A stretch of DNA of 64,000 nucleotides from JAHEJE01 sp965216335 (lineage in GTDB: Bacteria > Pseudomonadota > Alphaproteobacteria > Rhizobiales > Aestuariivirgaceae): the NCBI GenBank assembly GCA_965216335.1, contig OZ244154.1, positions 1 through 64,000 on the forward strand. Reading direction: 5' to 3'. The notes under the pieces are model-generated. The model was not told where the DNA came from, made no database searches, and saw only the letters and a list, made by a program, of their open reading frames with translations. Both the position numbers and the translations under genes were made by a program. Positions 57,281-64,000 of the stretch are shown in pieces (position 1 is the first letter of the stretch; every line of letters begins with the position of its first letter).

Positions 57281-57739
57281 ATGCCCAACTACTTTGCGAC
57301 CTATGGAACATTCCGCTCGGCCGCCGCGCGCCGTGAGACACCGGCCTTTGCCGCGGCCCGGGATGTCGGTCCGTGCATTCTGCCCGGCAGGCTCTATCAG
57401 ATGGGCGTTTATCCGGTGATCAAGTTCGGCGGCGGCCGGGTGGCCGGCGAACTGTTCGAGATGCCATGGCAGTTCGACTTCCGGGTTTTCGACATCTATG
57501 AAGATTACAATCCCGCCAATCCGGATGCCTGCCGCTATGTCCGCCGCCGCATCCGGCTGATCGAACCGAAGGTGGAAGCCTGGGTCTATCTGTATGTCTG
57601 GCCGACCGACGGCTCGACCTTCATCCGCTCCGGCGACTGGCTGCAGGCCGTTGCCAGCGGCCTGCGCACCAGGCGCTTCCGCGACGACCGCCGCCCCGCC
57701 GTTGACTACCTGCCGCCCGGTCGGACCTACCGAAAATAG
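57281..57739 (+). CDS. Gamma-glutamylcyclotransferase-like (GGCT/AIG2) protein
   Basis: 152 residues. YFATYGTFRS is the YGTLR-type start of the fold. CILPGRLYQMGVYPVIKF and VAGELFEMP follow, with the usual Glu in the GELFE segment, then FDIYEDYNPANPDACRYVRR, and VEAWVYLYVWP near the C-terminus. Proteins of this fold cyclise gamma-glutamyl amines; the exact substrate is unknown. It is the last gene before the second WYL regulator. Confidence 0.85.
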   Translation: MPNYFATYGTFRSAAARRETPAFAAARDVGPCILPGRLYQMGVYPVIKFGGGRVAGELFEMPWQFDFRVFDIYEDYNPANPDACRYVRRRIRLIEPKVEAWVYLYVWPTDGSTFIRSGDWLQAVASGLRTRRFRDDRRPAVDYLPPGRTYRK

Positions 57740-57831
57740 GATCCGAGAATTACAATGGCAAAGGACACACGCTGTCCACCCACCCCCGTACACCTGTCAG
57801 CAAATCTCCCGCCCGCGCGCGTCTACAGGCA

Positions 57832-57850
57832 CCTGACATGATGGTGTCAG
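57832..57850. promoter_or_regulatory. Candidate operator of the second WYL regulator
   Basis: CCTGACA-N6-TGTCAG, 25 bases before the regulator's start codon. Core and spacer equal those of the two sites before the paralogous regulator at 52846-53550. A half site CCTGTCAG lies 35 bases further upstream. Confidence 0.65.
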
Positions 57851-57875
57851 TAGGCATGGTGTATCACGTGGCGCC

Positions 57876-58601
57876 ATGAGACGAGCTGACCGACTGATGC
57901 AGATTATCCAGATCCTGCGCCGCGAGCGTGCGCCGGTGACGGCGGGCCGTATTGCCGATGAGCTGGAAGTGACCCAGCGCACCGTTTACCGCGATGTGGC
58001 ATCGCTGATGGCCAACGGCGTGCCGGTGCGCGGCGAGGCGGGGGTAGGGTACGTGCTCGGCGACGGCTTCGACCTGCCGCCGCTGATGTTCACCGCCGAT
58101 GAACTGGAGGCAGTGATCCTCGGTGCCCGGCTGGTGCAGGTGCAGGGCGACAGCGAACTGGCCGCGGCGGCTTGCGATGCCGTGGCCAAGATCGGCGCGG
58201 TGTTGCCGAAGACCCTGCGACCGATCCTGCTCGATGCGCCGCTGATAGCGCCGGACTATCAGGAGTCACCGCCCGAAGCCGTAGATTCAAGCATCCTGCG
58301 GCGCGCCCTGCGCGAGCAGATGAAGCTCAAGCTCGACTATGTCGACCAGGCCGGTTGCGAGACGCAGCGTGTCGTGTGGCCGGTGGCCCTGGGCTACATG
58401 GATCACAAGCGCATGCTGATTGCCCATTGCGAGCTGCGCGACGACTTCCGTCACTTCCGCACCGACCGGATCCGTGACGCCGAGGTGCTCGATGACCGCA
58501 TGCCGGCGCGCCGGGCCCAGTTGCTCGATGCCTGGTGGAAAGTCGCCGCCGAGGAGCAGCGCGCCTACCTGGAGCGCAAGCGCGGCGAGATCAGCACCTG
58601 A
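57876..58601 (+). CDS. YafY-type HTH-WYL transcriptional regulator, second of two
   Basis: 241 residues, paralogous to the gene at 52846. The helix-turn-helix reads MRRADRLMQIIQILRRERAP, then IADELEVTQRTVYRDVASLM, followed by GVPVRGEAGVGYVLGDGFDL. A WYL domain (about 140-205) and a short C-terminal helix complete it. The start codon lies just behind the CCTGACA palindrome, which fits autorepression. Its 3' end overlaps the convergent purN gene by 37 bases. Confidence 0.93.
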   Translation: MRRADRLMQIIQILRRERAPVTAGRIADELEVTQRTVYRDVASLMANGVPVRGEAGVGYVLGDGFDLPPLMFTADELEAVILGARLVQVQGDSELAAAACDAVAKIGAVLPKTLRPILLDAPLIAPDYQESPPEAVDSSILRRALREQMKLKLDYVDQAGCETQRVVWPVALGYMDHKRMLIAHCELRDDFRHFRTDRIRDAEVLDDRMPARRAQLLDAWWKVAAEEQRAYLERKRGEIST

Positions 58602-59197
58602 TCGGCACAGCCGTCTTCAATGACCGACCGGCCCGAAGCGACGCTTGCCAGCGCCTGCGGATAGAGTTGATGCTCTGCGGTCAAGACGCGCGCCGCGAGC
58701 GTGCCGACATCGTCGCCGGGCATCACCGGCACGGCGGCCTGGGCGATAATCGGCCCGGCATCCAGTTCCGGCACCACATGATGCACCGTGCAGCCGTGCA
58801 CCTTGACCCCGTCGTCGAGCGCCCGCTGGTGGGTGTCGAGGCCAGGATAGAGCGGTAGAAGGGAAGGGTGGATGTTGAGCATCCGCCCGCTCCATTTCGC
58901 CGTCAGCCCGGCGGTCAGAATGCGCATGAACCCGGCCAGCGCGACGAGGTCGATGGCGTGGTCTTCAAGTGCTGCATGAACTTCTGCCTCGAAGGTCCCG
59001 CGATCGGGAAATGCCTTGTGGTCGATCGCTTTGCTGGCGATGCCGTGCCGGCGCGCTGTCTCCAGGCCTTTGGCATCCGGACGGTTCGAAATGACCAGGG
59101 CGATCTCGGCGGGGTAGTCCGGTGCCTCGGCGGCGGCGATCAGCGACTCCATGTTGGAGCCGCGGCCGGAAATCAGCACTGCAGTGCGCTTGCGCAT
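58565..59197 (-). CDS. purN: Phosphoribosylglycinamide formyltransferase
   Basis: A 210-residue purine-synthesis enzyme that formylates GAR using 10-formyl-THF. RTAVLISGRGSNMESLI starts the fold. The catalytic triad is in GRMLNIHPSLLPLYPG (Asn, His) and PELDAGPIIAQ (Asp). It follows purM by three bases, so the two form one operon. Its 3' end overlaps the second WYL regulator. Confidence 0.97.
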   Translation of the reverse strand: MRKRTAVLISGRGSNMESLIAAAEAPDYPAEIALVISNRPDAKGLETARRHGIASKAIDHKAFPDRGTFEAEVHAALEDHAIDLVALAGFMRILTAGLTAKWSGRMLNIHPSLLPLYPGLDTHQRALDDGVKVHGCTVHHVVPELDAGPIIAQAAVPVMPGDDVGTLAARVLTAEHQLYPQALASVASGRSVIEDGCADQVLISPRLRSR

Positions 59198-59200
59198 GGC

Positions 59201-60286
59201 TCAGGCGTCCGGGACGGTCAGGCAACCCGAAAACGTCACCGGTTCGGCCTCGGGCGCCCGACCTGTCACCTCGCCGAGCCGTGTCACCTGCTCGCCGGCC
59301 TCGGCCAGGTTGAGCATCAGGGCATCGGCGTGACGGGCCGATACGATAGCGATCATGCCGGTGCCGCAGTTGAACGTCGTCAGCATCTCGCGCTCGTCGA
59401 TGCCGCCGGCCCGCGCCAGCCAGCCGAACACCGGCTGCGGCGCGAGTGCATCAAGGTCGATGCGAGCCGAGCATCCATCCGGCAGCACGCGCGGGATGTT
59501 TTCGACAAACCCGCCGCCGGTGATGTGGGCAAAGCCCTTGATGCCCTTTACGGCCTTCAGCGCGCTGAGCAGGGCGCGGACATAGATGCGCGTCGGTGTC
59601 AGCAGTGCTTCGCCAAGCGTCCGGCCTGGCGCAAACGGTGCCTCTTGCCTGTACGACAGGCCTTCGGCCTCGACCAGCTTGCGGATCAGCGAATAGCCGT
59701 TGGAGTGCGGACCTGAAGAGGCCAGGCCGACGATCACGTCGCCGGGCGCAATGGTCTTGCGGGGCAGTATCCTTCGCCGCTCCACGGCGCCGACGGCAAA
59801 GCCGGCCAGATCGTAGTCGCCGCCATGGTACATGCCGGGCATCTCCGCCGTCTCGCCGCCGATCAGCGCGCAGCCGGCCTGCCGGCAGCCTTCGGCGATG
59901 CCCGAAATGACCGCTGTCGCCGCCTCGACCTCAAGTTTGCCGGTGGCGAAGTAATCGAGAAAGAACAGCGGTTCGGCGCCCTGAACGACCAGGTCGTTGA
60001 CGCACATGGCGACCAGATCGATGCCCACCGTGTCATGCCTGCCGCTTTCCAGCGCCACGCGCAGCTTAGTTCCCACCCCGTCGTTGGCGGCCACCAGCAC
60101 CGGATCTGCAAAGCCGCACGCCTTGAGGTCGAACACCCCGCCGAAACCGCCCAGCGATGTCTTGCTGCCGGCCCGCGCCGTCGACCGGGCCAGCGGCTTG
60201 ATGGCCTCGACGAGGGCGTTTCCGGCTGCTATGTCAACACCGGCCTGCTTGTAGTCGAGCCGGTTGGGCTTGTCTTGTTGTGGCAT
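59201..60286 (-). CDS. purM: Phosphoribosylformylglycinamidine cyclo-ligase (AIR synthetase)
   Basis: 361 residues. LDYKQAGVDIAAGNALVEAI opens the protein, SLGGFGGVFDL and ANDGVGTKLRVA follow, and LIGGETAEMPGMY is the ATP-grasp-like PurM core motif. GLASSGPHSNGYSLIRKL and FAHITGGGFVENIPRVLP complete it. The start is set at ATG 60286 (MPQQDKPN); an in-frame ATG at 60310 lies 8 codons upstream. The long open frame beyond is antisense to the DUF2066 gene. Divergent from that gene. Confidence 0.96.
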   Translation of the reverse strand: MPQQDKPNRLDYKQAGVDIAAGNALVEAIKPLARSTARAGSKTSLGGFGGVFDLKACGFADPVLVAANDGVGTKLRVALESGRHDTVGIDLVAMCVNDLVVQGAEPLFFLDYFATGKLEVEAATAVISGIAEGCRQAGCALIGGETAEMPGMYHGGDYDLAGFAVGAVERRRILPRKTIAPGDVIVGLASSGPHSNGYSLIRKLVEAEGLSYRQEAPFAPGRTLGEALLTPTRIYVRALLSALKAVKGIKGFAHITGGGFVENIPRVLPDGCSARIDLDALAPQPVFGWLARAGGIDEREMLTTFNCGTGMIAIVSARHADALMLNLAEAGEQVTRLGEVTGRAPEAEPVTFSGCLTVPDA

Positions 60287-60322
60287 GGAATCCGCTGTAG
60301 ATAAGGTCATGATGAACGACGT

Positions 60323-61495
60323 ATGGCCTGTTTTATGACGGCAACCGCCGAGCGCAAGGAAAAACCGGCCCCGGGGGTGGATTTGACTGACGGATTTTCC
60401 ATAGCGGGCATGGCCCGCAGAGTTTGTACGCTGGCCGGTGTGCTGGTGCTGCTGATCTGCATCAGCGCGCTGCCGGTGCCGCGGGCGCTTGCCACTTCGC
60501 TTTATACCGTGACCGGCGTCGAGGTCGACGCCAAGGAGGCCGATGCCGCCAAAGCCAAGCTCAAGGCGATTTCCGAAGCCCAGGTCAAGGCTTTCACCGA
60601 GCTGCTGACCCGGCTTGGCGGGCCTGGCGCCGCAGCCAAGGCCAAAGGCTTCAAACCGAGCCAGATCGGCCGCATGATGGCCAGCCTGTCTGTCGAGGAA
60701 GAACGCACCGGACCTGGCCGCTACATCGGCAAACTGACCATCAAGTTCCTGCCCAAGCGGGTCCGCCGCGCCTTGTCCAAGGCCGGCATCACCTATGTCG
60801 AGGAACAGTCGCCGGCCGTTGTGGTCATCCCGGTGTGGAAGACCGCGGACGGAACGCTGCAGCTGTGGGAGGACAATCCGTGGCGCCAGGCCTGGCTCGA
60901 CTTGAACGCCGAGAACGCCCTGGTGCCGCTCAACATTCCGCTTGGCGACTTGACCGACACGCAAACGCTGACGCTTGAAGACATCACGTCCGGCTCCACG
61001 CAAAAGCTGGAAGCGATCGGCCTGCGCTATGGCGCCGAGGCGGCGCTGGTGGCTTATGCAGAGGCGGTCAGCGACAATTCGGTGAAGGCGGCGATGAATG
61101 GTGATTCGCCGGTCGGCCGGATCAGCTTCGAAAAGACCTATGTGGCAACCGAAGGTGGCATAGCGGCCGCCGCCGCACAGGCCGCCCGGCGCTTCCACAC
61201 GGTGATGATCTTCAAGTGGACCAAGTCGCAGACCGCGCCGAGCATTGCCTCCAGCGACCTGCAGGCGGTGAACATCGCCGTGCCGTTTGCCACCTTGCAG
61301 GAGTGGAACCAGCTGCGGGCCCAGCTTGCCCGCACCCCGGGCGTGAACGGCGTCGATGTGTCGAGCCTGTCGAGCAATTCGGCACTGGTGCGGCTGACCT
61401 ACGCGCATGGCTTTGAGAATCTCCAAGCGGCCCTGTCGCAAAACAGATTGAACCTGGTGCTTGTCGGCGGCACCTGGGTGTTGCAGCCCTATTGA
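60323..61495 (+). CDS. DUF2066 domain protein, exported
   Basis: About 390 residues. A charged N-terminal extension precedes a signal-like helix (VCTLAGVLVLLICISALPVP, cleavage near ALA). The mature part has LYTVTGVEVDAKEADAAKAK, IGRMMASLSVEEERTGPGRY, and VVVIPVWKTADG with the LWEDNPWRQAW motif typical of the family. The C-terminal half ends in a TonB- or TolB-like small domain. DUF2066 is unknown in function but often lies next to purM and hdaA, as here. It heads the chain to the Hda gene. Confidence 0.82.
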   Translation: MACFMTATAERKEKPAPGVDLTDGFSIAGMARRVCTLAGVLVLLICISALPVPRALATSLYTVTGVEVDAKEADAAKAKLKAISEAQVKAFTELLTRLGGPGAAAKAKGFKPSQIGRMMASLSVEEERTGPGRYIGKLTIKFLPKRVRRALSKAGITYVEEQSPAVVVIPVWKTADGTLQLWEDNPWRQAWLDLNAENALVPLNIPLGDLTDTQTLTLEDITSGSTQKLEAIGLRYGAEAALVAYAEAVSDNSVKAAMNGDSPVGRISFEKTYVATEGGIAAAAAQAARRFHTVMIFKWTKSQTAPSIASSDLQAVNIAVPFATLQEWNQLRAQLARTPGVNGVDVSSLSSNSALVRLTYAHGFENLQAALSQNRLNLVLVGGTWVLQPY

Positions 61496-61535
61496 GCGGC
61501 GAAATGTAGCGAAAGGCAGGTCCGCCGGCGTTGAC

Positions 61536-62111
61536 ATGAACCTACCCAACTTTCTCACCATCTCTCGGATTTTGGCGGTGCCGGTGATCGTCTGGCTGAT
61601 GATCACCGGACAGATGAAGTTGGCGCTGCTGTTGCTGATCGCCGCCGGGGTCAGTGATGCCGCCGACGGTTTCATCGCCAAGCGTTTCGGCATGTCGACG
61701 ACGCTCGGCGCCTATCTCGATCCGCTGGCCGACAAGGTCATGCTGGTGTCGATTTATGTGTCGCTCGGCATTCTCGAGGTGTTTCCGCCCTGGCTCGTCA
61801 TCCTGGTCGTCAGCCGCGACATCCTGATCATTGGCGGTCTGCTGCTCGCCTGGTTCATGGACCGGCCGATGGATATCAAGCCGGTGTTCGTCTCCAAGGC
61901 CAATACGGCCGGTCAGATAATTTTGGCCGTGGCTGCCCTGGCCTTGTTGGCGTTTGGTGGCGGTGGCTATACGGTTATCATGTGGGGCGCGGTCGCGGTC
62001 GGCATTCTGACGGTCGGTTCCGGCGCCATCTATCTGCGCGACTGGACCCGCCACATGACCAACGGCAACGGCAGGGACGATAGCGCGGCACTGGAAGGCA
62101 AGGACGCATGA
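61536..62111 (+). CDS. CDP-alcohol phosphatidyltransferase family membrane protein
   Basis: A 191-residue membrane enzyme of phospholipid synthesis. The catalytic motif DGFIAKRFGMSTTLGAYLDP, continuing LAD, fits the DG-x2-A-x-R/K...G-x3-D-x3-D pattern. It could be a phosphatidylglycerophosphate or cardiolipin-type synthase; the short length and PgsA-like start MNLPNFLTISRI favour a PgsA-like role. It overlaps the next gene by ATGA. Confidence 0.88.
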   Translation: MNLPNFLTISRILAVPVIVWLMITGQMKLALLLLIAAGVSDAADGFIAKRFGMSTTLGAYLDPLADKVMLVSIYVSLGILEVFPPWLVILVVSRDILIIGGLLLAWFMDRPMDIKPVFVSKANTAGQIILAVAALALLAFGGGGYTVIMWGAVAVGILTVGSGAIYLRDWTRHMTNGNGRDDSAALEGKDA

Positions 62112-63229
62112 CACTGCAAAAGCAGCTCGGATTCTGGTTCGTCGCCCTGGCAGCGGCGATTGCCCTGCTGTGGCTGCTTGGCGACATCATGCTGCCGTTC
62201 ATTGCCGGCATGGTGCTGGCCTACTTCCTTGATCCGGTCGCCGACATGATGGAGCGCTGGGGGCTGCCGCGCCTGGCCGCCACGTCGATCATCCTAGCGG
62301 TCTGCGTGCTGATCTTCGCCATGCTGATCCTGCTGCTGGTGCCCCTGCTTGGCGACCAGATCGGCAAGTTCGCCGACAGACTGCCGGGCTATGCGGCAAC
62401 ACTGGTCGGCCTGTTCGATGAATTGGCGCCGGACTGGCTGAAGCAGGCATTGGACCGGGCCAACCTGAAGGTGCCGGACGGCGCCCCGGAAATCGCCGCC
62501 AAGGTGGCCGGCTGGATCGCGTCCATTCTCGGCTCCCTGGTCTCCGGCGGACTGGCCCTGGTCAACATGATCTCACTGATCGTCGTCACGCCGATCGTCG
62601 TGTTCTACATGCTCAACGACTGGGACCGCCTGGTCGCCAGGATCGACAGCTGGCTGCCGCGCGACCATGTCGAAACCATCCGCCAGATCGCCCGCGACGT
62701 GGATGCCGCCATGGCCGGCTTCATTCGCGGCCAGGGCACGGTGTGCATGGTGCTGGGCATATTCTATGCCGTCGGCCTGATCCTCGTCGGTCTCAACTTC
62801 GGACTGCTGATCGGGCTGACCGCCGGTCTCCTCAGTTTCATTCCCTATGTCGGGTCGATCATTGGCGGCGTGCTGTCGATCGGCATGGCCCTGGTCCAGT
62901 TCTGGCCCGACTGGGTGGCGGTGCTGATGGTCGCCGGTATCTTCGCCGCCGGGCAGTTCCTGGAAGGCAACTTCCTGTCGCCCAAGCTGGTCGGCGGCAG
63001 CATCGGCCTGCATCCGGTCTGGCTGATGTTTGCCCTGTTCGCCTTCGGTTACCTGTTTGGCTTCGTCGGCCTGCTGCTCGCCGTGCCTTTGGCCGCGGCT
63101 GCCGGCGTGCTGGTGCGTTTTGCCTTGTCGCAGTACCTGGCCAGCCCGCTCTACAAGGGCGTGAAGACAGCGACCGCCGCTGCACCGCCGAGGAAACGCG
63201 CCCCGGCCAAGAAGGCCCGCAAGGCATGA
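62108..63229 (+). CDS. AI-2E/PerM family transporter
   Basis: 373 residues with about eight membrane helices. The family pattern GLLIGLTAGLLSFIPYVGSI, and EGNFLSPKLVGGSIGLHPVW are present near the C-terminal part; a Lys/Ala/Pro-rich tail (RKRAPAKKARKA) ends it. Relatives export small molecules or act in Na/H exchange; the substrate is unknown. It overlaps both neighbours by ATGA, so it is within one operon. Confidence 0.9.
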   Translation: MTLQKQLGFWFVALAAAIALLWLLGDIMLPFIAGMVLAYFLDPVADMMERWGLPRLAATSIILAVCVLIFAMLILLLVPLLGDQIGKFADRLPGYAATLVGLFDELAPDWLKQALDRANLKVPDGAPEIAAKVAGWIASILGSLVSGGLALVNMISLIVVTPIVVFYMLNDWDRLVARIDSWLPRDHVETIRQIARDVDAAMAGFIRGQGTVCMVLGIFYAVGLILVGLNFGLLIGLTAGLLSFIPYVGSIIGGVLSIGMALVQFWPDWVAVLMVAGIFAAGQFLEGNFLSPKLVGGSIGLHPVWLMFALFAFGYLFGFVGLLLAVPLAAAAGVLVRFALSQYLASPLYKGVKTATAAAPPRKRAPAKKARKA

Positions 63230-63927
63230 CGGCCCCGCCGCCGGACCCGCCGTCCGGTGCCGCCGCGCGCCAGCTCACCTTTGACCTGCCGGTGCGTACC
63301 GCACTCGGGCTGGAGGATTTCATGGTCACCCCGGCCAATGCCGCCGCCGTCGCCGCGGTTGAGAACTGGCCCCACTGGGCCAACCCGGTGCTGGCCATCG
63401 TCGGTCCGCCGGCCAGCGGCAAGACCCATCTGGGCAAGGTCTGGCAATACCTGTCGGGCGCCTTCGAGGTCGCAGCGCGTGGGCTCGATCTCGCCGCGGC
63501 CGGGCGTCTGGTGGGCGAGCAGGCAATGCTGATCGAGGACGCGCCGTCGCCGTCCATGGACGAACAGGCTCTGTTCCATGCCATCAACCTGGCCCGTGAG
63601 CACGAACGCACCATCCTGATCACCAGTTGCAGCGATCCGGCGCACTGGAACGTCACGCTGCCCGACCTGGCATCACGCCTGCGCGCCGCCGGTGTTGCCC
63701 GGCTCGATGCGCCCGACGATGATTTGCTGCGCGCGGTTCTGGTCAAGCAGTTCGCCGACCGCCAGATCAGGATTGATGAGGCCGCTGTCAGCTATATGCT
63801 CAAGCGCATGGAGCGTTCGTTTTCCGCCGCCCGCGAGCTCGTCGAACGGGTCGACCGCAGGGCCCTGGCAGAAAAAGCCAGAGTGACCCGCGGGCTCGTT
63901 GCCCGGGTAATGTCCGCAAAGTCGTGA
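63226..63927 (+). CDS. hdaA: Hda-like DnaA-related ATPase (regulator of replication initiation)
   Basis: 233 residues. RQLTFDLPVRTALGLEDFMV is the Hda/DnaA-related start, with Walker A GPPASGKTHLGKVW and a DnaA-type LPDLASRLRAAGVARLDAPD. The C-terminal helices match domain III of DnaA without its DNA-binding domain IV. Together with the sliding clamp it stimulates ATP hydrolysis by DnaA. A clamp-binding motif (QLTFDL type) is at residues ~16-21. It starts on the ATGA overlap with the previous gene. Confidence 0.9.
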   Translation: MTAPPPDPPSGAAARQLTFDLPVRTALGLEDFMVTPANAAAVAAVENWPHWANPVLAIVGPPASGKTHLGKVWQYLSGAFEVAARGLDLAAAGRLVGEQAMLIEDAPSPSMDEQALFHAINLAREHERTILITSCSDPAHWNVTLPDLASRLRAAGVARLDAPDDDLLRAVLVKQFADRQIRIDEAAVSYMLKRMERSFSAARELVERVDRRALAEKARVTRGLVARVMSAKS

Positions 63928-64000
63928 ATCGTAACCATAACCGGCTCTAAGCGCACTGTTTGACTTGCTAATTCAGGCGAATGGTCGTCTTATGGCACAT
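63928..64000. other. Downstream edge; next gene may begin at the window end
   Basis: ATGs at 63981 and 63992 lie too near the edge to judge. In related genomes a polyphosphate kinase gene often follows the Hda-like gene, but nothing here shows it. Confidence 0.3.

Noticed and set aside
60290..61693. N-terminal extension of purM by some 470 codons
   Set aside because: The extension is antisense to the DUF2066 gene; PurM proteins are about 350 residues and start near 60286.

Overview
The window is high-GC DNA with Hyphomicrobiales-like alphaproteobacterial character. Supporting signs are an NDUFS4-type complex I accessory subunit, an Hda-like DnaA relative, the hom-glpX-recJ order, a class I PHA synthase, a DUF1127 protein, a tandem cold-shock-domain protein and many GC-rich palindromic intergenic repeats. 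The DddP-like M24 protein, TRAP transporter and sulfotransferase would fit a marine or heterotrophic life style; that is inference. No rRNA, CRISPR array, prophage or conjugation module is seen.

Layout. 1-12.5 kb: the end of an OmpA-family gene, ndk, a small secreted protein, a DddP-like M24 hydrolase, a large uncharacterised Ala-rich protein, an FAD/GcvT demethylating dehydrogenase, a DUF1176 protein and an MFS carrier, separated by large palindromic repeats. 12.5-16.6 kb: a sulfotransferase, a 58-residue peptide gene with its own terminator, and a LysR regulator divergent from two tandem paralogs resembling the NIF3/YqfO insertion domain, then a periplasmic DsrE-like protein. 16.7-19.1 kb: a MITE, an IS630-family element and an IS5/IS427-type element stacked end to end at TA/CTAG junctions, ending on the stop codon of phaC. 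19.1-30.2 kb: mostly housekeeping genes (phaC, hom, glpX, recJ, three tRNAs, gloA, a sirtuin, a cold-shock protein, a DUF192 protein, NDUFS4), with a second MITE just before recJ. 30.7-35.3 kb: a large RTX protein, a PbfA-like PLP enzyme and a third MITE.

35.4-42.8 kb is a catabolic island: an RpiR regulator divergent from a TRAP transporter, diaminopropionate ammonia-lyase, an M20 carbamoylase/amidohydrolase and a D-carbamoylase. Together they suggest uptake and breakdown of ureido or diamino acids. 43-50.8 kb: a LuxR-type response regulator and a hybrid histidine kinase that converge and overlap, a second MITE family, and a complete branched-chain-amino-acid-type ABC transporter. 51-58.6 kb: a tRNA(CAT), an exopolysaccharide-initiating sugar-phosphate transferase, two YafY/WYL regulators that share a CTGACA-N6-TGTCAG operator, a DUF1127 protein, a molybdopterin oxidoreductase, an orphan HicA-like protein behind a perfect FNR-type box, and a GGCT-like protein. 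58.6-64 kb: purN-purM and the DUF2066, CDP-alcohol phosphatidyltransferase, AI-2E-type permease and Hda-like genes.

The most distinctive material is the repeat ecology: two MITE families, one with interchangeable termini, a recurrent hairpin repeat beside every full copy, and stacked insertion sequences. The small-gene content, the tandem WYL operators and the carbamoyl/diaminopropionate cluster are next. All calls come from reading sequence and remembered family motifs; no database search was run.
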